A stretch of DNA of 64,000 nucleotides from NCBI RefSeq assembly GCF_943734655.1, contig NC_071355.1, positions 71,571,449 to 71,635,448 on the forward strand. Direction: 5' to 3'. Of this stretch, positions 34,279 through 48,160 are shown piece by piece (the first letter of the stretch is position 1; each line of letters begins with the position of its first letter). Origin of the DNA: Sabethes cyaneus (lineage: Eukaryota > Arthropoda > Insecta > Diptera > Culicidae). The translations under genes were made by a program, and so were the position numbers. Below the pieces are notes generated by a model. It was not told the origin of the DNA and did no database searches. It worked only from the letters and a program-made list of their open reading frames with translations.

Positions 34279-35624
34279 TAATTTAAATAGAGATTCAGAC
34301 TAAATTTCATGAAATTTTATACAAGGGAATTAATTTATGAATATTCTGCAAGGTTACAATATGGACTCACAAACGAAAACATTATTTAAAAAATTCTCAC
34401 CAAACACCGGTTCTAATTGTCTCGGACATTACTTATGTTAAAAATCATGATCATTGAACCGACCGTTGATACAGTAAAATGTAAGCAAACTTTCTCAACA
34501 AGCCAGGAATTATGTACTTAGAAAATGTTCTATAAAATGATGGAAATGTTCTTCTTCATGTTAAATAAAAACTAATATTTCTCGTTTATCAAATTCTTTT
34601 TGATAAAAATTTCAAGATAGAGTTTTTTCTCCCGGCACAAACCTATTCAAAAAGTTCGCAAAAATAAAGCACAAAAATTATGAAAACTCCGGCTGCTGAA
34701 TGTTGAATGGAATAAATAAAAGGTTCATGAATTTTGATTTGAACAACATTTTAAAATAACAATTCCAAAAAATTTACAATTTATAGAGGCCCATCCCGAC
34801 GTAGTAGTGTAGCATTTAAACTTGTCAAGCTAAGGACTCGCAGAAAAATCTCAACTCCACAGAAGTCACCAATGACCTAAGTTGCTAAAGTTACTATATA
34901 ATAGAAACAAATGAAAAATACTACAACTATCATTTACATTGAAACTACATTCCGCAGCCGGAATTTGACCATCTGTTTTTTATTCGGCAGACTTCGTAGG
35001 CAAAAACCATACATTTTCTCTGAATACTTTTTTCATTAGGAAATTCAGGAAAACTGAGAAAAAAATATTCTTGGAATTTTGCCTATACTTACTTTTGAAG
35101 AAAAACATATCTAGAACAACATGATTGACTTCAAAAATTTCTGTGTGAACTTCAATGACAAAAGAGTCATTAGCTTGATCGCATAGTTTATACGATGGTG
35201 CCAGTTAACAGGTTTAATACAGTAACTCTCTATCTCTTTCTCTTAGCGAGTTATAGAATACTAACAGTAGTCCGCTTGCATCGCCTTGCATCTAATTGAG
35301 AGCGAATCATCGGTGATACGCAACTAAATTTTCATAACTTCGTCGAATAAACATTTTTTACTGTGATAATCTGTGATTTGTGTGAACACCTTGTTAATTT
35401 TACTTTGATGTAAATTATCTCAGGTTTTTTGTTTTGATGTCTCATTAATTCAGTCTTTTAACAATCGTAATGTTACCCCAATTCCAATAGATTTTTTTTA
35501 TTGCCAGTAAGTAGACGTATTTTCAATTAAGCTTGAAAAAAGTACTCCAAATTTAAAAATGCTTAGATTTTGTCCAAATTTTGTGCATTGGCCACTTTTC
35601 GGATTTCGGATTCCCATGTTTTTG
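34279..35624. other. No recognised gene; small SINE scrap
   Basis: AT-rich intron sequence. At about 34955-35000 a minus-strand scrap of the family A SINE tail occurs ('tttgaccatctg', 'ggcagacttcgtagg'). Nothing else is assigned. Confidence 0.4.
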
Positions 35625-37993
<2,369 letters not shown>

Positions 37994-38256
37994 CCCAGTA
38001 TTATGGGTCAGTTAAACATGATGATGCTACGAAATTATTGGTAGAAACACAGCTTTAAATAATTTACAGTCTATTTATAACCTAATTGGTTATAAATATA
38101 TAAATATATCATAATTTGATATTCTGTAAGCAATCTTGTTCCAAAATCACATATTTTTTTGCAGAACAACAAAATGTATGCATATTCCATTCCCAGTATT
38201 ATGTGCTACTTTTAAACCTGGTCAGAATTATGGGTCAATGTTCCCAGTATTATGGG
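37994..38256. repeat. Cluster of CCCAGTATTATGGG motifs, part 1
   Basis: The 14-bp word CCCAGTATTATGGG occurs at 37994-38007 and 38243-38256, with a one-sided variant at 38192. Two more lie at 38909-38922 (inverted) and 38939-38952, and one at 41830-41843 (inverted). The flanks differ apart from a frequent trailing 'tca'. Confidence 0.6.
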
Positions 38257-38269
38257 TCAGCACAACAAA

Positions 38270-38348
38270 ACGCATGTGTGTGCGTGTGTGTATGTGTCCG
38301 TGCGTGTGTATGTGTGCGTGTGTATGTATGTGTGCGTGTGTGAATGTG
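38270..38348. repeat. Compound GT/GC microsatellite
   Basis: Interrupted GTGTGCGTGTGTATG-type repeats of about 80 bp, next to an RTE fragment. The short Cys/Val-rich frames here are microsatellite translations. Confidence 0.8.
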
Positions 38349-38365
38349 GATACAATACGGATACA

Positions 38366-38640
38366 ATAGGCAGGACAAGTTGCAAGAATGCCGGACGGCT
38401 ACCCTGCAAAGATGATATTTGCCTCGAATTCGATAGGAATAAGATGACCAGGGGCGCGCAAGATACCAGGGGCGCGCAAGATACCAGGGGCGAGCAAGAT
38501 TATTAGACTAGGTGGAGCGAGATCTGGGGGAGAATACACGGTGTCTGAGGAATTACAGAGCGTTGGCCCACAACTGAGTCCATTGGAGAAGCTTTGTTCA
38601 TCAGGTTTTGTCTTAGGACGGCAAGTACAGTAAGTTAGTT
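38366..38640 (+). pseudogene. RTE/JAM1-type LINE 3' end, plus copy
   Basis: Plus-strand reading gives GQVARMPDGYPAKMIFASN, then a disrupted stretch, then GGARSGGEYTVSEELQS and CSSGFVLGRQ. This matches, frame by frame, the minus-strand element at 39245-40119. An 18-bp unit is present three times in tandem at 38448-38501, replacing the usual sequence, so the copy is broken. Confidence 0.65.
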
Positions 38641-39244
38641 CAGGAAGAAGAAAAGTATTTGGTCCTGGCTTATTAGTTTTGGGTGGTTTCCAAAAATAAC
38701 GCGGAACTGTACGGTAGTTTGTGATCCCTTGCAACTTCCCGAACTTTTTCAGTTTGTCTTGTTAGATCAAGAGCGTGATGCAATATATCAGGACAATAGA
38801 GCTTCGATTTCTGTATATTGATTTTCCTTGGCATGTTTTTTTCGTTTTACTGAAAACAAATTACAATTTAAGTCAAAAACAGCGAATACTGTTGACCTAT
38901 ATGCTTGACCCATAATACTGGGAAAAGTTAACTTTGCTCCCAGTATTATGGGCCATTGTTTAATTTCGTATATTAAAGCGGAACATGAATTTCTCTAGCT
39001 GATTTCGCCGTAATTATATGAATACTAGCTGACCCGACAAACTTCGTATTGCCACAAATTAACCTGTGTTGTACATAAATCATGAATCTCGGATGATTTT
39101 TGTCACAATCTCGAGTTTTGCAAGCCCCCAAGCGGGCGGCGCTTCCGACGGCGGGTCACCGGCAACACTCGCGACCGTCTCATCCTGAATGATCTAGTGT
39201 TACTATAGATAGTTTTTGTGGTCTTGTATTGAATAATGTTTTAT

Positions 39245-40119
39245 ACTTACTTACTTGAGTGGCTTGCCGTCCTAAGACAAAGCCTGTTGAACAAAATTTC
39301 TCCATGTAACTCGGTTGAGGGCTACCGCTCTCCAATTCCTCGGACACCGAGTACTCTCCGCCAGATCTCGCTCCACCTGGTCTAACCATCTTGCTCGCTG
39401 CGCTCCTGGTCGTCTTGTTCCTACCGGATTTGAGGCGAACACCATCTTTGCAGGGTAGTTGTCCGGCATTCTTGCAACATGCCCTGCCCATCGCATCCGT
39501 CCAGCTTTAGCCACCTTCTGGATACTGGGTTCGCCATAGAGCTGTGCGAGTTCATGGTTCATCCTCCGCCTCCATACTCCGTTCTCCTGTACGCCGCCGA
39601 AGATCGTTCTTAGCACTCGTCGTTCGAAAACTCCGAGCACTCGCAGGTCCTCCTCGAGCATTGTCCATGTTTCATGCCCGTAGAGAACAACCGGTCTAAT
39701 AAGCGTCTTGTACAGGGTGCACTTTGTACGGGGACTTAGTCTGCTCGACCGCAATTGCTTGTGGAGCCCATAGTAAGCACGACTTCCGCTGATAATACGC
39801 CTCCGAATCTCACGGCTGGTATCATTGTCCGCCGTTACCGGTGAGCCAAGGTAGACAAATTCATCGACTACCTCAAACTCATCGCCGTCGATCAATATAC
39901 TACTGCCCAAGCGGTGTCGTTCGGCCTCGGTTCCGCTGGCCAGCATGTACTTTGTTTTAGACGTATTTACCTTTAACCCAATCTTTTCTGCTTCGCGCTT
40001 TAGTCTGGTGTACTGTTCAGCCACCGCCACAGATGTTCTGCCGATAATATCCATGTCATCGGCAAAGCAGACGAATTGACTAGATTTGTTGAATATCGTG
40101 CCCCGCGTGTTGATATTCC
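39245..40119 (-). mobile_element. 5'-truncated RTE/JAM1-type LINE with 12-bp target duplication
   Basis: Flanked by 'ataatgttttat' at 39233-39244 and 40120-40131, a site that is single in the sister Helitron-like copy. The 875-bp insert ends on the minus strand with AGTA/AAGT reiterations, the simple-repeat tail typical of RTE. It carries a clean frame at 39272-40054 that begins inside the RT (MDIIGRTSVAVAEQYTRLKR), passes FVYLGSPVTADND and ends with GHVARMPDNYPAKM and RGAQRARW-like sequence. It is truncated before the YADD motif, so it cannot move itself. Confidence 0.85.
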
Positions 40120-41407
40120 ATAATGTTTTATGGAAGAGTCTCGAATTTCTCGAGTTCGATTAGTTTTTGAGTTTCGCAAAAATTTCTCCATATCCCCCTA
40201 CCATAGGGGTGAGAGGTCTCTAACTATCGTAAAATAAATTCAAGACTCCAAAATCTCCCACATGCCAAATTTGATTCCATTTGCTTAATTAGTTCTCAAG
40301 TTATAAGGAAATTTGAATTTCATTTGTATGGGAGCTCCCCTCTTAAAAGGGGAAGGGGTCGTAATTCACCATAGAAAAAATTTCTGCCATCTAAAACTCC
40401 CACATGCCAAATTTGGTTCCATTTGATTGATTAGTTCTCGAGATAAGAGGAAATTTGCATTTCATTTGTATGGAAGCCCACCCTCTTAAAGGAGAGATGG
40501 GCCATAACTCGCTTTCTAAAGAAGAGAGGGGTCACAATTCACCATAGAAAAAAATCTTGCGTCCAAAACCACTTACATGTCAAATTTGGTTCCATTTGCT
40601 TGATTAGTTCTCGAGTTATGAGGAAATTTGTTTTTCATTTGTATAGGAGCCTCCCCCCCTCTTAAAGTGGGGAAATCCATAGAAAATATACCATAGAAAA
40701 TATTCTTGCCTACAAAAACGCCCACATGATAAATTTGGTTCCATTTGCTTGATTAGTTCTAGAGTTATGAGGAAATTTGTATTTCATGTGTATAGAATCC
40801 CCCCCTCCTAAAACGGGGAGGGGTCCCAATTCATCATAGAAAAAATTTTTGTCTCCACAAACACCCACATGCCAAATTTGGTTCCATTTGCTTAATTACT
40901 TCTCGAGTTATGAGGAAAATTGTGTTTCTTTGGTACAGGAGCCCCCTTTCTTAAAGTGGTGAGGGGTCCTAATTTACTATAGAAAATATTCTTGCCCTCG
41001 AAAACCTTCACATGCCAAATGTGGTTCCATTTGCTTGATTAGTTCTCGAGTTATGAGGAAATTTGTATGGAAGCCCCCCCTTTTAAAGAGGGGAGGAGTT
41101 ATAATTCCCCTTATAAAGAGGGGAGGGGTTTCAATTTACCATAGAATAAATTCTTGTCACCGAAAACACCCACATGCCAAATTTTGTTCTATTTGTTTGA
41201 TTAGTTGTCGAGTTATGCAGAAATTTGTGTTTCATTTGCATGGGAGCCCCCCCTCGTAGTGGGGGGGAGGGGTTTCTAACCATCACTAAAACCTTTCCTG
41301 GCCCCAAAAAACCTCTACATGCATATTTTCATGCCGATTGGTTCAGTAGTTTACGATTCTATAAGGAACATACGGACAGACAGACAGACAGACAGACAGA
41401 AATCCTT

Positions 41408-41512
41408 TTTTTTTTTTTTTTTGTTGAGATTATAGTCACTTTAACCAGTTTTTGGGTCATTCGTGACTTCTGCGGGGTTGGGATTTGAACCCGGGTCCTC
41501 GGCGTGAGAGGC
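41408..41512 (-). repeat. Short tRNA-like SINE (family B) with 11-bp target duplication
   Basis: This 105-bp insert is flanked by 'cagaaatcctt' at 41397-41407 and 41513-41523. On the minus strand it opens 'gcctctcacgccgaggaccc', carries the B-box-like 'gggttcaaatccc' at once, and ends in a long A run (T run on plus at 41408-41422). There is no room for a full tRNA head before the B box, so it is either a head-truncated copy or a very small SINE family. It lies within the first bases of the Helitron-like element. Confidence 0.85.
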
Positions 41513-42009
41513 CAGAAATCCTTCTTTATAGGTATAGATATACCTATTCCCTCGATTTTTATTTATTTTGCGCTCAAACACACATATTTACGCCGCTTTT
41601 CAGCTTTTAATTCGCTACCGACTTTTTATAAAAACCGCAAAAATAACAACAAATCGACAGTCGATTGGAGCCAATTGACAACTATCGGAAAATTAAGAAA
41701 ATTAACGCATTAAAACTAAATGTATTGTTGTCAAGCACGCAGCAGAATGTTGCTTCTATCTATTGAACTCATACTCGATAGTTAAATATTAATTTGTTTC
41801 GTATAAAACTAACGTAAGGTGTAGATTGGCCCATAATACTGGGGTGACTGTATATGTATCGGCTAACAATTTTCTCGGAAAAAGTAATTAACTCGGTTCC
41901 TCCCCTCTCGTTGAAGGTGCCGTTGCACATGGTGGTGGCCCAGGGTATATGCAACGAAACAGTCAAACGCCGGGACAGGAATAATACCAAAGTATCGAAT
42001 AGGCGACAT

Positions 42010-42385
42010 AAAACAGTAGAATCAATATATATAGAATGCCAGTGTCGTTGCAGTGCTCGTGGTAAACATCACACATTTGAAAATTATGTATTTACCTTGT
42101 ATGCGCATATGTGTGAGTGATCGATTCGAAACGGGAATCTGATTGTCAAATTAAAAAGGTAACCCAATAAAAAATCTTTCTGCTTTTTCGTAAATCACGT
42201 AGGATAAATCACCCGATTTGGTCGTTTTAAGGTATTTCGTCGGCAGGAAAATTTTCTATTGGGCAATTTGACAATGTAGTTCCCGTATCCAAGACACGAA
42301 CCAGCAACATGTTTGCCACTAAAATATCCATGAAACATCAGCGACACTGGCATTTTATATATATTGATTATACTCATAAAACTGA
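42010..42385. repeat. Imperfect inverted repeat (MITE-like)
   Basis: The left arm contains 'aatcaatatatatagaatgc' and the right arm in reverse complement 'aatcaatatatataaaatgc', followed in both by 'cagtgtcg'. Further in, 'ggaatctgattgtcaaatt' pairs with 'ggaactacattgtcaaatt'. The arms are about 150 bp with mismatches. No target duplication was resolved. Confidence 0.55.
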
Positions 42386-43837
42386 GAAAGATAAGCGATT
42401 ATCTAAAGAATCGACCGTAATATGTCAAGATCGCCAAGTGTTAGTCAGCGTCATTCCTGGTCTGGTCTGGTGTGCCCCAAGGGAGTCATTTTGGGCCATT
42501 GCTTTTCGTCATAGCCATGAACCTCTTCCTGAAGTTTACATCTTTTGTTACACTGACGTTGTGAAGATTTTCTTTCGCTGAAATCAAAATTGCTATTCGA
42601 TTATTCAATGGAAGAAGAGATAATGCATACGATCTTGGAGTAGAAATGGATAGAGAACTTGCTGTTATCCGGTATATTAAAAAGGTTTACGCAAAACAAT
42701 TTCATTATTTAGCTTAATGCTTAATAGTTTAAATTTAGCTTAAACGCTGTAAAAATGAACCAAAAAAGCGTGAAGTCATATGACCCCTTTACGGTACGTT
42801 TAGTGTTAAAAAAAATCAAGTTCAATTTTTTGTCCGATTTCAAGGATAATTGAATTGCAATTTGAAGTTAAATTTTAAGCACAATTTCAGCGCCACAATT
42901 GTGATTCCATTTTTGTTTAGAATTGACACTAAGGCCAGCAAATTTATAAATGAAAACTGCTTCAATCACATTAAAAATCTTCAAGAAAATTCGATCGATT
43001 GATTATTTAAATGTATCCGACCCGATTGATGAGAAATTGTAGCCAACAAATCAGATAATATTATCTTATATTACATAAACAACGATGATAACGAATTAAG
43101 TCTTAGTTTAGTCATCTCTTGGGAAAATATATTTGCGATGATTCACTGAATCAAATATGATGCTATGTCGATGCATATAATATACATATACATGTACATG
43201 GGTTAACATAGCCAACATAGCTTTAGTCATCCCACGTGAAGTAACCGAGAAAATGTTTAATCGACCTTCTCGGATTTAAACCAAATTTTGACAGATTGTT
43301 CGTATTAGGCCAGAAAGTAAAAATGCTAAATTTGGCCCAATAATCACCGTTTTTCGGTGTAAGCAAATTAAGAATGTAGTTACTTTCTCTTCAGCATAAC
43401 TGGTTGGACAGCGTCCCGAAATTTGTCAACTCAAAGGCAATTTTATCGTTTTATAAGAACTGCAAGTATCTGTATATTATATTAGCTGCACCTGCGTGAA
43501 TTGCTATTAGTTCAACTTTATGTGAATAGGGTGCTATCTGTAGTAGATATATGTTACAAGTCTGGACAGTTTAATTGCATTACTGAACAACCCAAGCAGC
43601 ACACTTCCGTCACATTCTGTTTCAGCAACCTATTTATAACTGAAACTAGTCATAAATGGGTTACTGCAACCAAATGTGATGAAAATATGCTACTCGGCAA
43701 TCTTATGTGTCGTATGTTTGAGAAGTTCAGATAACTTGGAGAAAATAACTCCTATGAAAACTCCAAATAACCCTTCAAGAAGCATTTCAAGTAATGTTTC
43801 AGAGAACTTGAAGTAAACTTTTAAGCAAATTCAAATA
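42386..43837. other. No recognised gene (intron 1 of gene 2)
   Basis: AT-rich intron sequence. Small frames (42309-42581, 43501-43734, plus) carry no motif I know. No repeat boundary was visible. Confidence 0.4.
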
Positions 43838-44027
43838 GGGTAAGGGAGGGTATTTTCAGTCCATTAAGCGATGGCATTTATTTTTATAAAGACAGTACAT
43901 TACCTACAGTCTCGAGAAAATAGTTATTATTAAAATTAAAATTGTATGTCGGCAAAGTATATTTATTGGCGAAAGAAAAGGCAATAGGCTGAATTTAGAA
44001 ACCTGTTGAAAATACCCTCTCGTACCC
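43838..44027. mobile_element. Small MITE with TA target duplication
   Basis: 190 bp with ends 'gggtaagggagggtattttc' and, in reverse complement, 'gggtacgagagggtattttc', each flanked by TA (43836-43837 and 44028-44029). TA duplication suggests a Tc1/mariner-type mobiliser. The interior is AT-rich and non-coding. Confidence 0.75.
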
Positions 44028-44407
44028 TAACTTGCGTACGTTTGTTCGCACTGAAAGCGAACTGAAAATCCAAGCACGTTAACGTTTTGATGCTGTCCAA
44101 TTTTGTTTTGTCCTGTCCAAACGTGTTCTGTTCTGTAGAAGAGATATCTTTACACTTTTTTTATATCCTAATGACCGTTGATCGATGCAACTCTTCATAA
44201 GTCCACCTAATCACCCACTTTGAGAACAGCATATTTTATCAGCGGTGATCCATGTTGCACAATTACCTACATCTCACTGCCTGGTCAGACGCACAATCAA
44301 AATCTGAGTCAGTTGTCTGTCTACCTGTTCGCAAACAGCTGACCGTGTAATAAACTGACTAATAACATCAACATACTAATACTCATACTAACACTAAGGT
44401 GACTCAC

Positions 44408-44592
44408 AGTTGTAATCGATCTCCCAGTCTATCGGCATGGTCTTCCTCCAATGGCTTGTAAAGGTCAGCCAAACCGAGAGTTCTCGACGATCCTTTTCTG
44501 AACATATCGGCGGTCCACCAGAAGGTCAGTACCGACAGGAGGCCAGCATCCTGGCGCGGATTTTCACATAACTTCACCTTGGGAGCTTCCAT
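44408..44592 (-). CDS. ABCC4-like: Exon 1 of ABCC4-like gene 2
   Basis: Encodes MEAPKVKLCENPRQDAGLLS and onward to DRLGDRLQ, near-identical to gene 1 exon 1 and exactly the same length (185 nt). It ends at the same phase with the donor GTGAGT. Joining to the exon at 26450-26268 completes a Leu codon and continues EWEKQLQQ. The conserved ALTFWWTADMFRKGS-type stretch (here VLTFWWTADMF) is typical of ABCC4-like N-termini. Confidence 0.85.
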
Positions 44593-45100
44593 AATTTCAC
44601 ACTTTCCTAAGATTCAACCTAAACAGTTCGGCGAGTAATGTCGGGATCAGATTCTGTCGGTGGTATTTAACGAGACGAACCGCTTCTGTATGCTAACTCA
44701 AGGGTACTGTAATAGATAAGCGCGGCTTCCGAATGCTGCCACTTTATTTGCTGAGTGAGATAAATTGAGTGCTCTTTGAAGATGTGTTAAAACATCGAAA
44801 CTTTCTAGCAGCGTATAAGAAAAGGCTCCAAACCATAACTAATCAATTAATCGAATCCTTTTCTTTCGATTGAATTAATCAAATCAAAATATAAGATCAG
44901 CTGTTATGTGACGTTTCCTTCATCACCGGCAACTTAATGGTCGCGAACTAGAATTCGGAGAGCACATCTACAGCTGTTGCTGGCCGATTCAAAACTATTT
45001 TGTGTTGACAACATACCGCTATTATCAATGTATCAAACGCGAAATAAGTATGAGTTTGTTTTGCCGATTCTGCGCAGCCTAGAGCTTCGCTGTGTGTAGA
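44593..45100 (-). promoter_or_regulatory. Gene 2 upstream region conserved with gene 1
   Basis: Blocks aligned to the gene 1 promoter include AGATAAG at 44714-44720, 122 bp from the start codon (91 bp in gene 1), followed by the shared 'actttatttgctgagtgag' stretch. 'aagatcagctgtt' near 44894 and 'gttttgccgattc' near 45058 are also shared. This supports gene 44408-44592 plus 22190-26450 having its own duplicated promoter. Confidence 0.6.
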
Positions 45101-46290
45101 ACGTAGCTATGTATAGAGTTTTCTCGTTTAATTCTGCTGGCGCCAATTTGCAGTACAGGTGCGTCTCGATTTGGGTTTACTGATCATAACCTGCCAGCAA
45201 ATAATGTTGCAGATTATTACTGACCTTCGTTGAGGCAAACCAAACAACTTTCATAGGAAACTATTATATTTTGTCTACAAAAATTCAAATTTCCGTCAAG
45301 AGATTTTCGAAGCAACCTCGGAAAAAATTAATTAAAAAGTGTGTTACGTTTTGATAAAATGTTTTATAACTCAACAAATATGCATCTTAGTGCAAAACAA
45401 TCTTTACAGCAAATGTGTACTTTGACATACTGGATAACTTTGTAGGACATTTGAAAGCAATGAAAAAATTGTGTGCAAAGTTATTGAGCAGAACTCATTT
45501 TCAAGTGCTTTTTTAACAAATCATTAAATTTGGCAACCAGAATGAGAAAGAAAATTATTATTTTGAACAAAGTTGCTTATGTTAGTATGTTCTACAACTT
45601 TTTTGAAGTAAAAATTATTTACTTCAATGTACGTCGTTGAAAAGTGAAAATGTCCAGCAATTTTGTAGTGCAATGATTGTAACAATTATGCAATTGCTAA
45701 ACAGTCAAAATTTATCGAAAAGTCAATTTTTCATTTGTCAACCAATCACATGTAAACACACTTGTTGCTTCCCTTTCCCAAGACGATGATTTTATACAGC
45801 CGTGGTTTTGTTCACTTCGATTACAGAAAAAAGTAACCAAACCATCCCGTCCGAATTATTTTTATCCAGTGAACCAAGACGAAGTCGACGTCCTGAGAGT
45901 GAATCGTATCGAACAAGTGCACAACCACCACTTCTTCTCGACCAGTTTTGTAGATCGGTCACTAAAATTAAATTAAATTAAACTGAAGCCTCGTACGAAA
46001 ACGTATGTAACAGAATGTTACATTTTTATGCATATTAATGCGATTTTTCTTGAAACGAGTGAGCTATTCTTTTATTCGTGAATTAGTTGTAGGCATTTAT
46101 TCTGGTTCATCGTACAAAAAAAACTCGCACATAAAAGTACATCAAAAAACCTGTAAAAGTAAGTATCAATTGTTTATATCTGATTGTATCCTCAAAAGTT
46201 ACAGTTATTTTAAAAGTGCTTTTTAAGTGCGTTTTACATAGACTAATCTCAAGTTTTTAGTCTGGACCTTGAAATGCGGTCATACATATG
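45101..46290. other. No recognised gene
   Basis: Intergenic, AT-rich sequence upstream of gene 2. The 62-codon plus frame at 46038-46226 is not supported by any motif. Confidence 0.4.
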
Positions 46291-46329
46291 TATTAATACT
46301 TTTTTTGGTTCTACAATCGATGAGGGACG

Positions 46330-47304
46330 GTAGGGGAAAAAAAATGAAATTTTTGGTGAAGGAGGGGGAAGAGCGGAAAGGTGAGGAGCGGAGGGGGGGG
46401 GGAAGTGCCGAAGTGGGGAGGGGTCCTAATTCATCATAAAAAAAATTTTTGCCTCCTAAAACCTTCACATGGCAAATTTGGTTCCATTTGATTGATTAGT
46501 TCTCGAGCTATGACTTATGAGGAAATTTGTATTTCATTTGTGTGGAAGCCCCATCCCTCTTAAAGGGGAAAGGGGTCATAATTCTCCTCCTAGGGGAGGG
46601 GTCTCAATTCACCATAGAAAAAAAATTTGCCTGCTAAATTTGGTTCTATTTGCTTGATTAGTTCTATAGTTATGAGGAGATTTGCATTTCATTTGTATGG
46701 GAGCCCCCCCCCCCTAAGAAGGTAAGGGGTTCTAATTCATCATAAAATAAAATCTTGCCTCCAAAAACACCAACATGCCAAATATGGTTCCAATTGATTG
46801 ATTAGTTCTCGAGTTATGAGGAAATTTGTATTTTATTTGTATAGGAGCCCCCCTCCTAAAGTGGGGAGGGGTTCTAATTCATCATAGAAAAAATTCTTGC
46901 CTCCATAAACCTTCACATGCCAAATTTGGTTCCATTTGCTTGATTAGTTCTGGAGTTATGAGAAAATTTGTATTTCATTTGTATGGATTTGTATGGAATA
47001 ATTCCCCTTCTAAAGAGGGGAAGGGTTTCAATTTACCATAGAAAAAATTCTTGTCACCAAAAACACCCACATGCCAAATTTTGTTCCATTTACTTGATTA
47101 GTTCGCGAATTATGCAGAAATTGGTGTTTCATTTGTATGAGAGCCCCCCCCCCCTCTTAGTGGGGGGAGGGGTCTCTAACCATCATAACAACCTTCTCTG
47201 GCCCCAGAAACCTCTACATGCAAATTTTCACGCCGATTGGTTCAGTAGTTTTCGATTCTATAAGGAACATCCCGAAAGACAGAAATCCATTTTTATATAT
47301 AAGA
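46330..47304 (-). mobile_element. Helitron-like element, truncated minus copy
   Basis: On the minus strand it begins A/TCTTATAT at 47304, then 'ggatttctgtctttcggg', the conserved 'ttccttatagaatcgaaaac', and about six ~150-bp units before similarity stops near 46330. The CTAG end and unique 3' tail are missing. Confidence 0.55.
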
Positions 47305-47329
47305 TATTCCAATTTGTGCAGAAATGAAA

Positions 47330-47542
47330 TCTATATCTATAAAAATGGATGTCTGTCTGTCTGTCTGTCTGTCGGTATGTTCCTTATAGAATCGAAAACT
47401 ACTAAACCGATCGGCGTGAAAATTTGCATGTAGGGATTTTTGGGGCCGAGGAAGGTTCTTATGATAGTTAGAGACCCCTCCCCCTAAGAGGGGGGCTCCC
47501 ATACAGATGAAATTCAAATTTCTGCATAACTAGAGCACTAAG
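47330..47542 (+). mobile_element. Helitron-like element, 5' fragment (plus)
   Basis: Begins A/TCTATATC at 47330, followed by the TGTC microsatellite and the first unit, then stops at about 47542 where a TIR-like sequence begins. It is head to head with the copy at 46330-47304, only about 25 bp away. Confidence 0.55.
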
Positions 47543-48156
47543 GGGCCGTCCAGATACCACGTGGACAGAAAAATACCAATTTTCAACCCGCCAACCCTCC
47601 TCCGTGAACAAGCGTGGGCATTGATTCAACCCCCACCCCCCTCCCTGTTTGTTCACGAGGACATTTTTTTCCTTAAGTGAAATTTAACAAAACCGAAATA
47701 CATGGTGCATTTCTGTTATGTTTTCAACTTGATTTATGCAGTATTTATTAAAAAGCTTACGTGAAAGGAAGCTTCAGCCTAAAGGACCCCAACACAATGC
47801 ATACGGATTTTGAGTTGCTGCGGAAATTTGAGTTTTCCAAGATTTTCTGTCAAACTTCCGCAGCGTATTAAGATCTGTATGCAAGATGGACCTTGATTCT
47901 TCTGTTCACAGTCATCTTTCAATGAATTATTATCGACTACAAGAAAGTCCGTTTCAGCTTGACTTTCGCTTGACGATTCTTCTCTATCAAGAGTATCCTT
48001 GGCTAACCAGAGCACCGCAGCTTGATCTTCTACTTCAATACAACACAGGACCTTTCCGACGCGATGTAGTTTGTAAAATTTTCTAAAGGCGAATCTTTCC
48101 GTAATGTGTTTACGTCAACAAATGCCTCATCAGAAGATAAAACTTTATTTGAGCTT
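47543..48156. mobile_element. Outer TIR element of the BEL nest, left part
   Basis: Starts 'ggggccgtccagataccacg' and 'tggacag'. The far end at 56100-56232, read in reverse complement, carries 'ataccacgtggacag' and the same C-rich/'cacgtggac' subterminal layout. The two parts are separated by a TTAA element that itself holds the BEL element. The right terminus is cut at 'cctaat', so a target duplication could not be checked. Confidence 0.45.
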
Positions 48157-48160
48157 AAGG

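Larger units (their letters stand above)
39025..41538 (-). mobile_element. Helitron-like element, minus copy
   Basis: On the minus strand the element starts A/TCTATACC at 41538 and ends CTAG/T at 39025, the same termini as the copy at 26479-28713. It includes the matching 3' tail and the same unit order, but fewer ~150-bp units. It has been invaded by an RTE fragment (39245-40119) and a short SINE (41408-41512). TC...CTAG between A and T supports a Helitron; the Rep/helicase is absent. Confidence 0.6.

Noticed and set aside
44408..44592. A third, truncated ABCC copy rather than exon 1 of gene 2
   Set aside because: No other exons of a third copy exist in the window, gene 2 otherwise lacks exon 1, and donor, phase and length fit; kept only as a lower-probability alternative.
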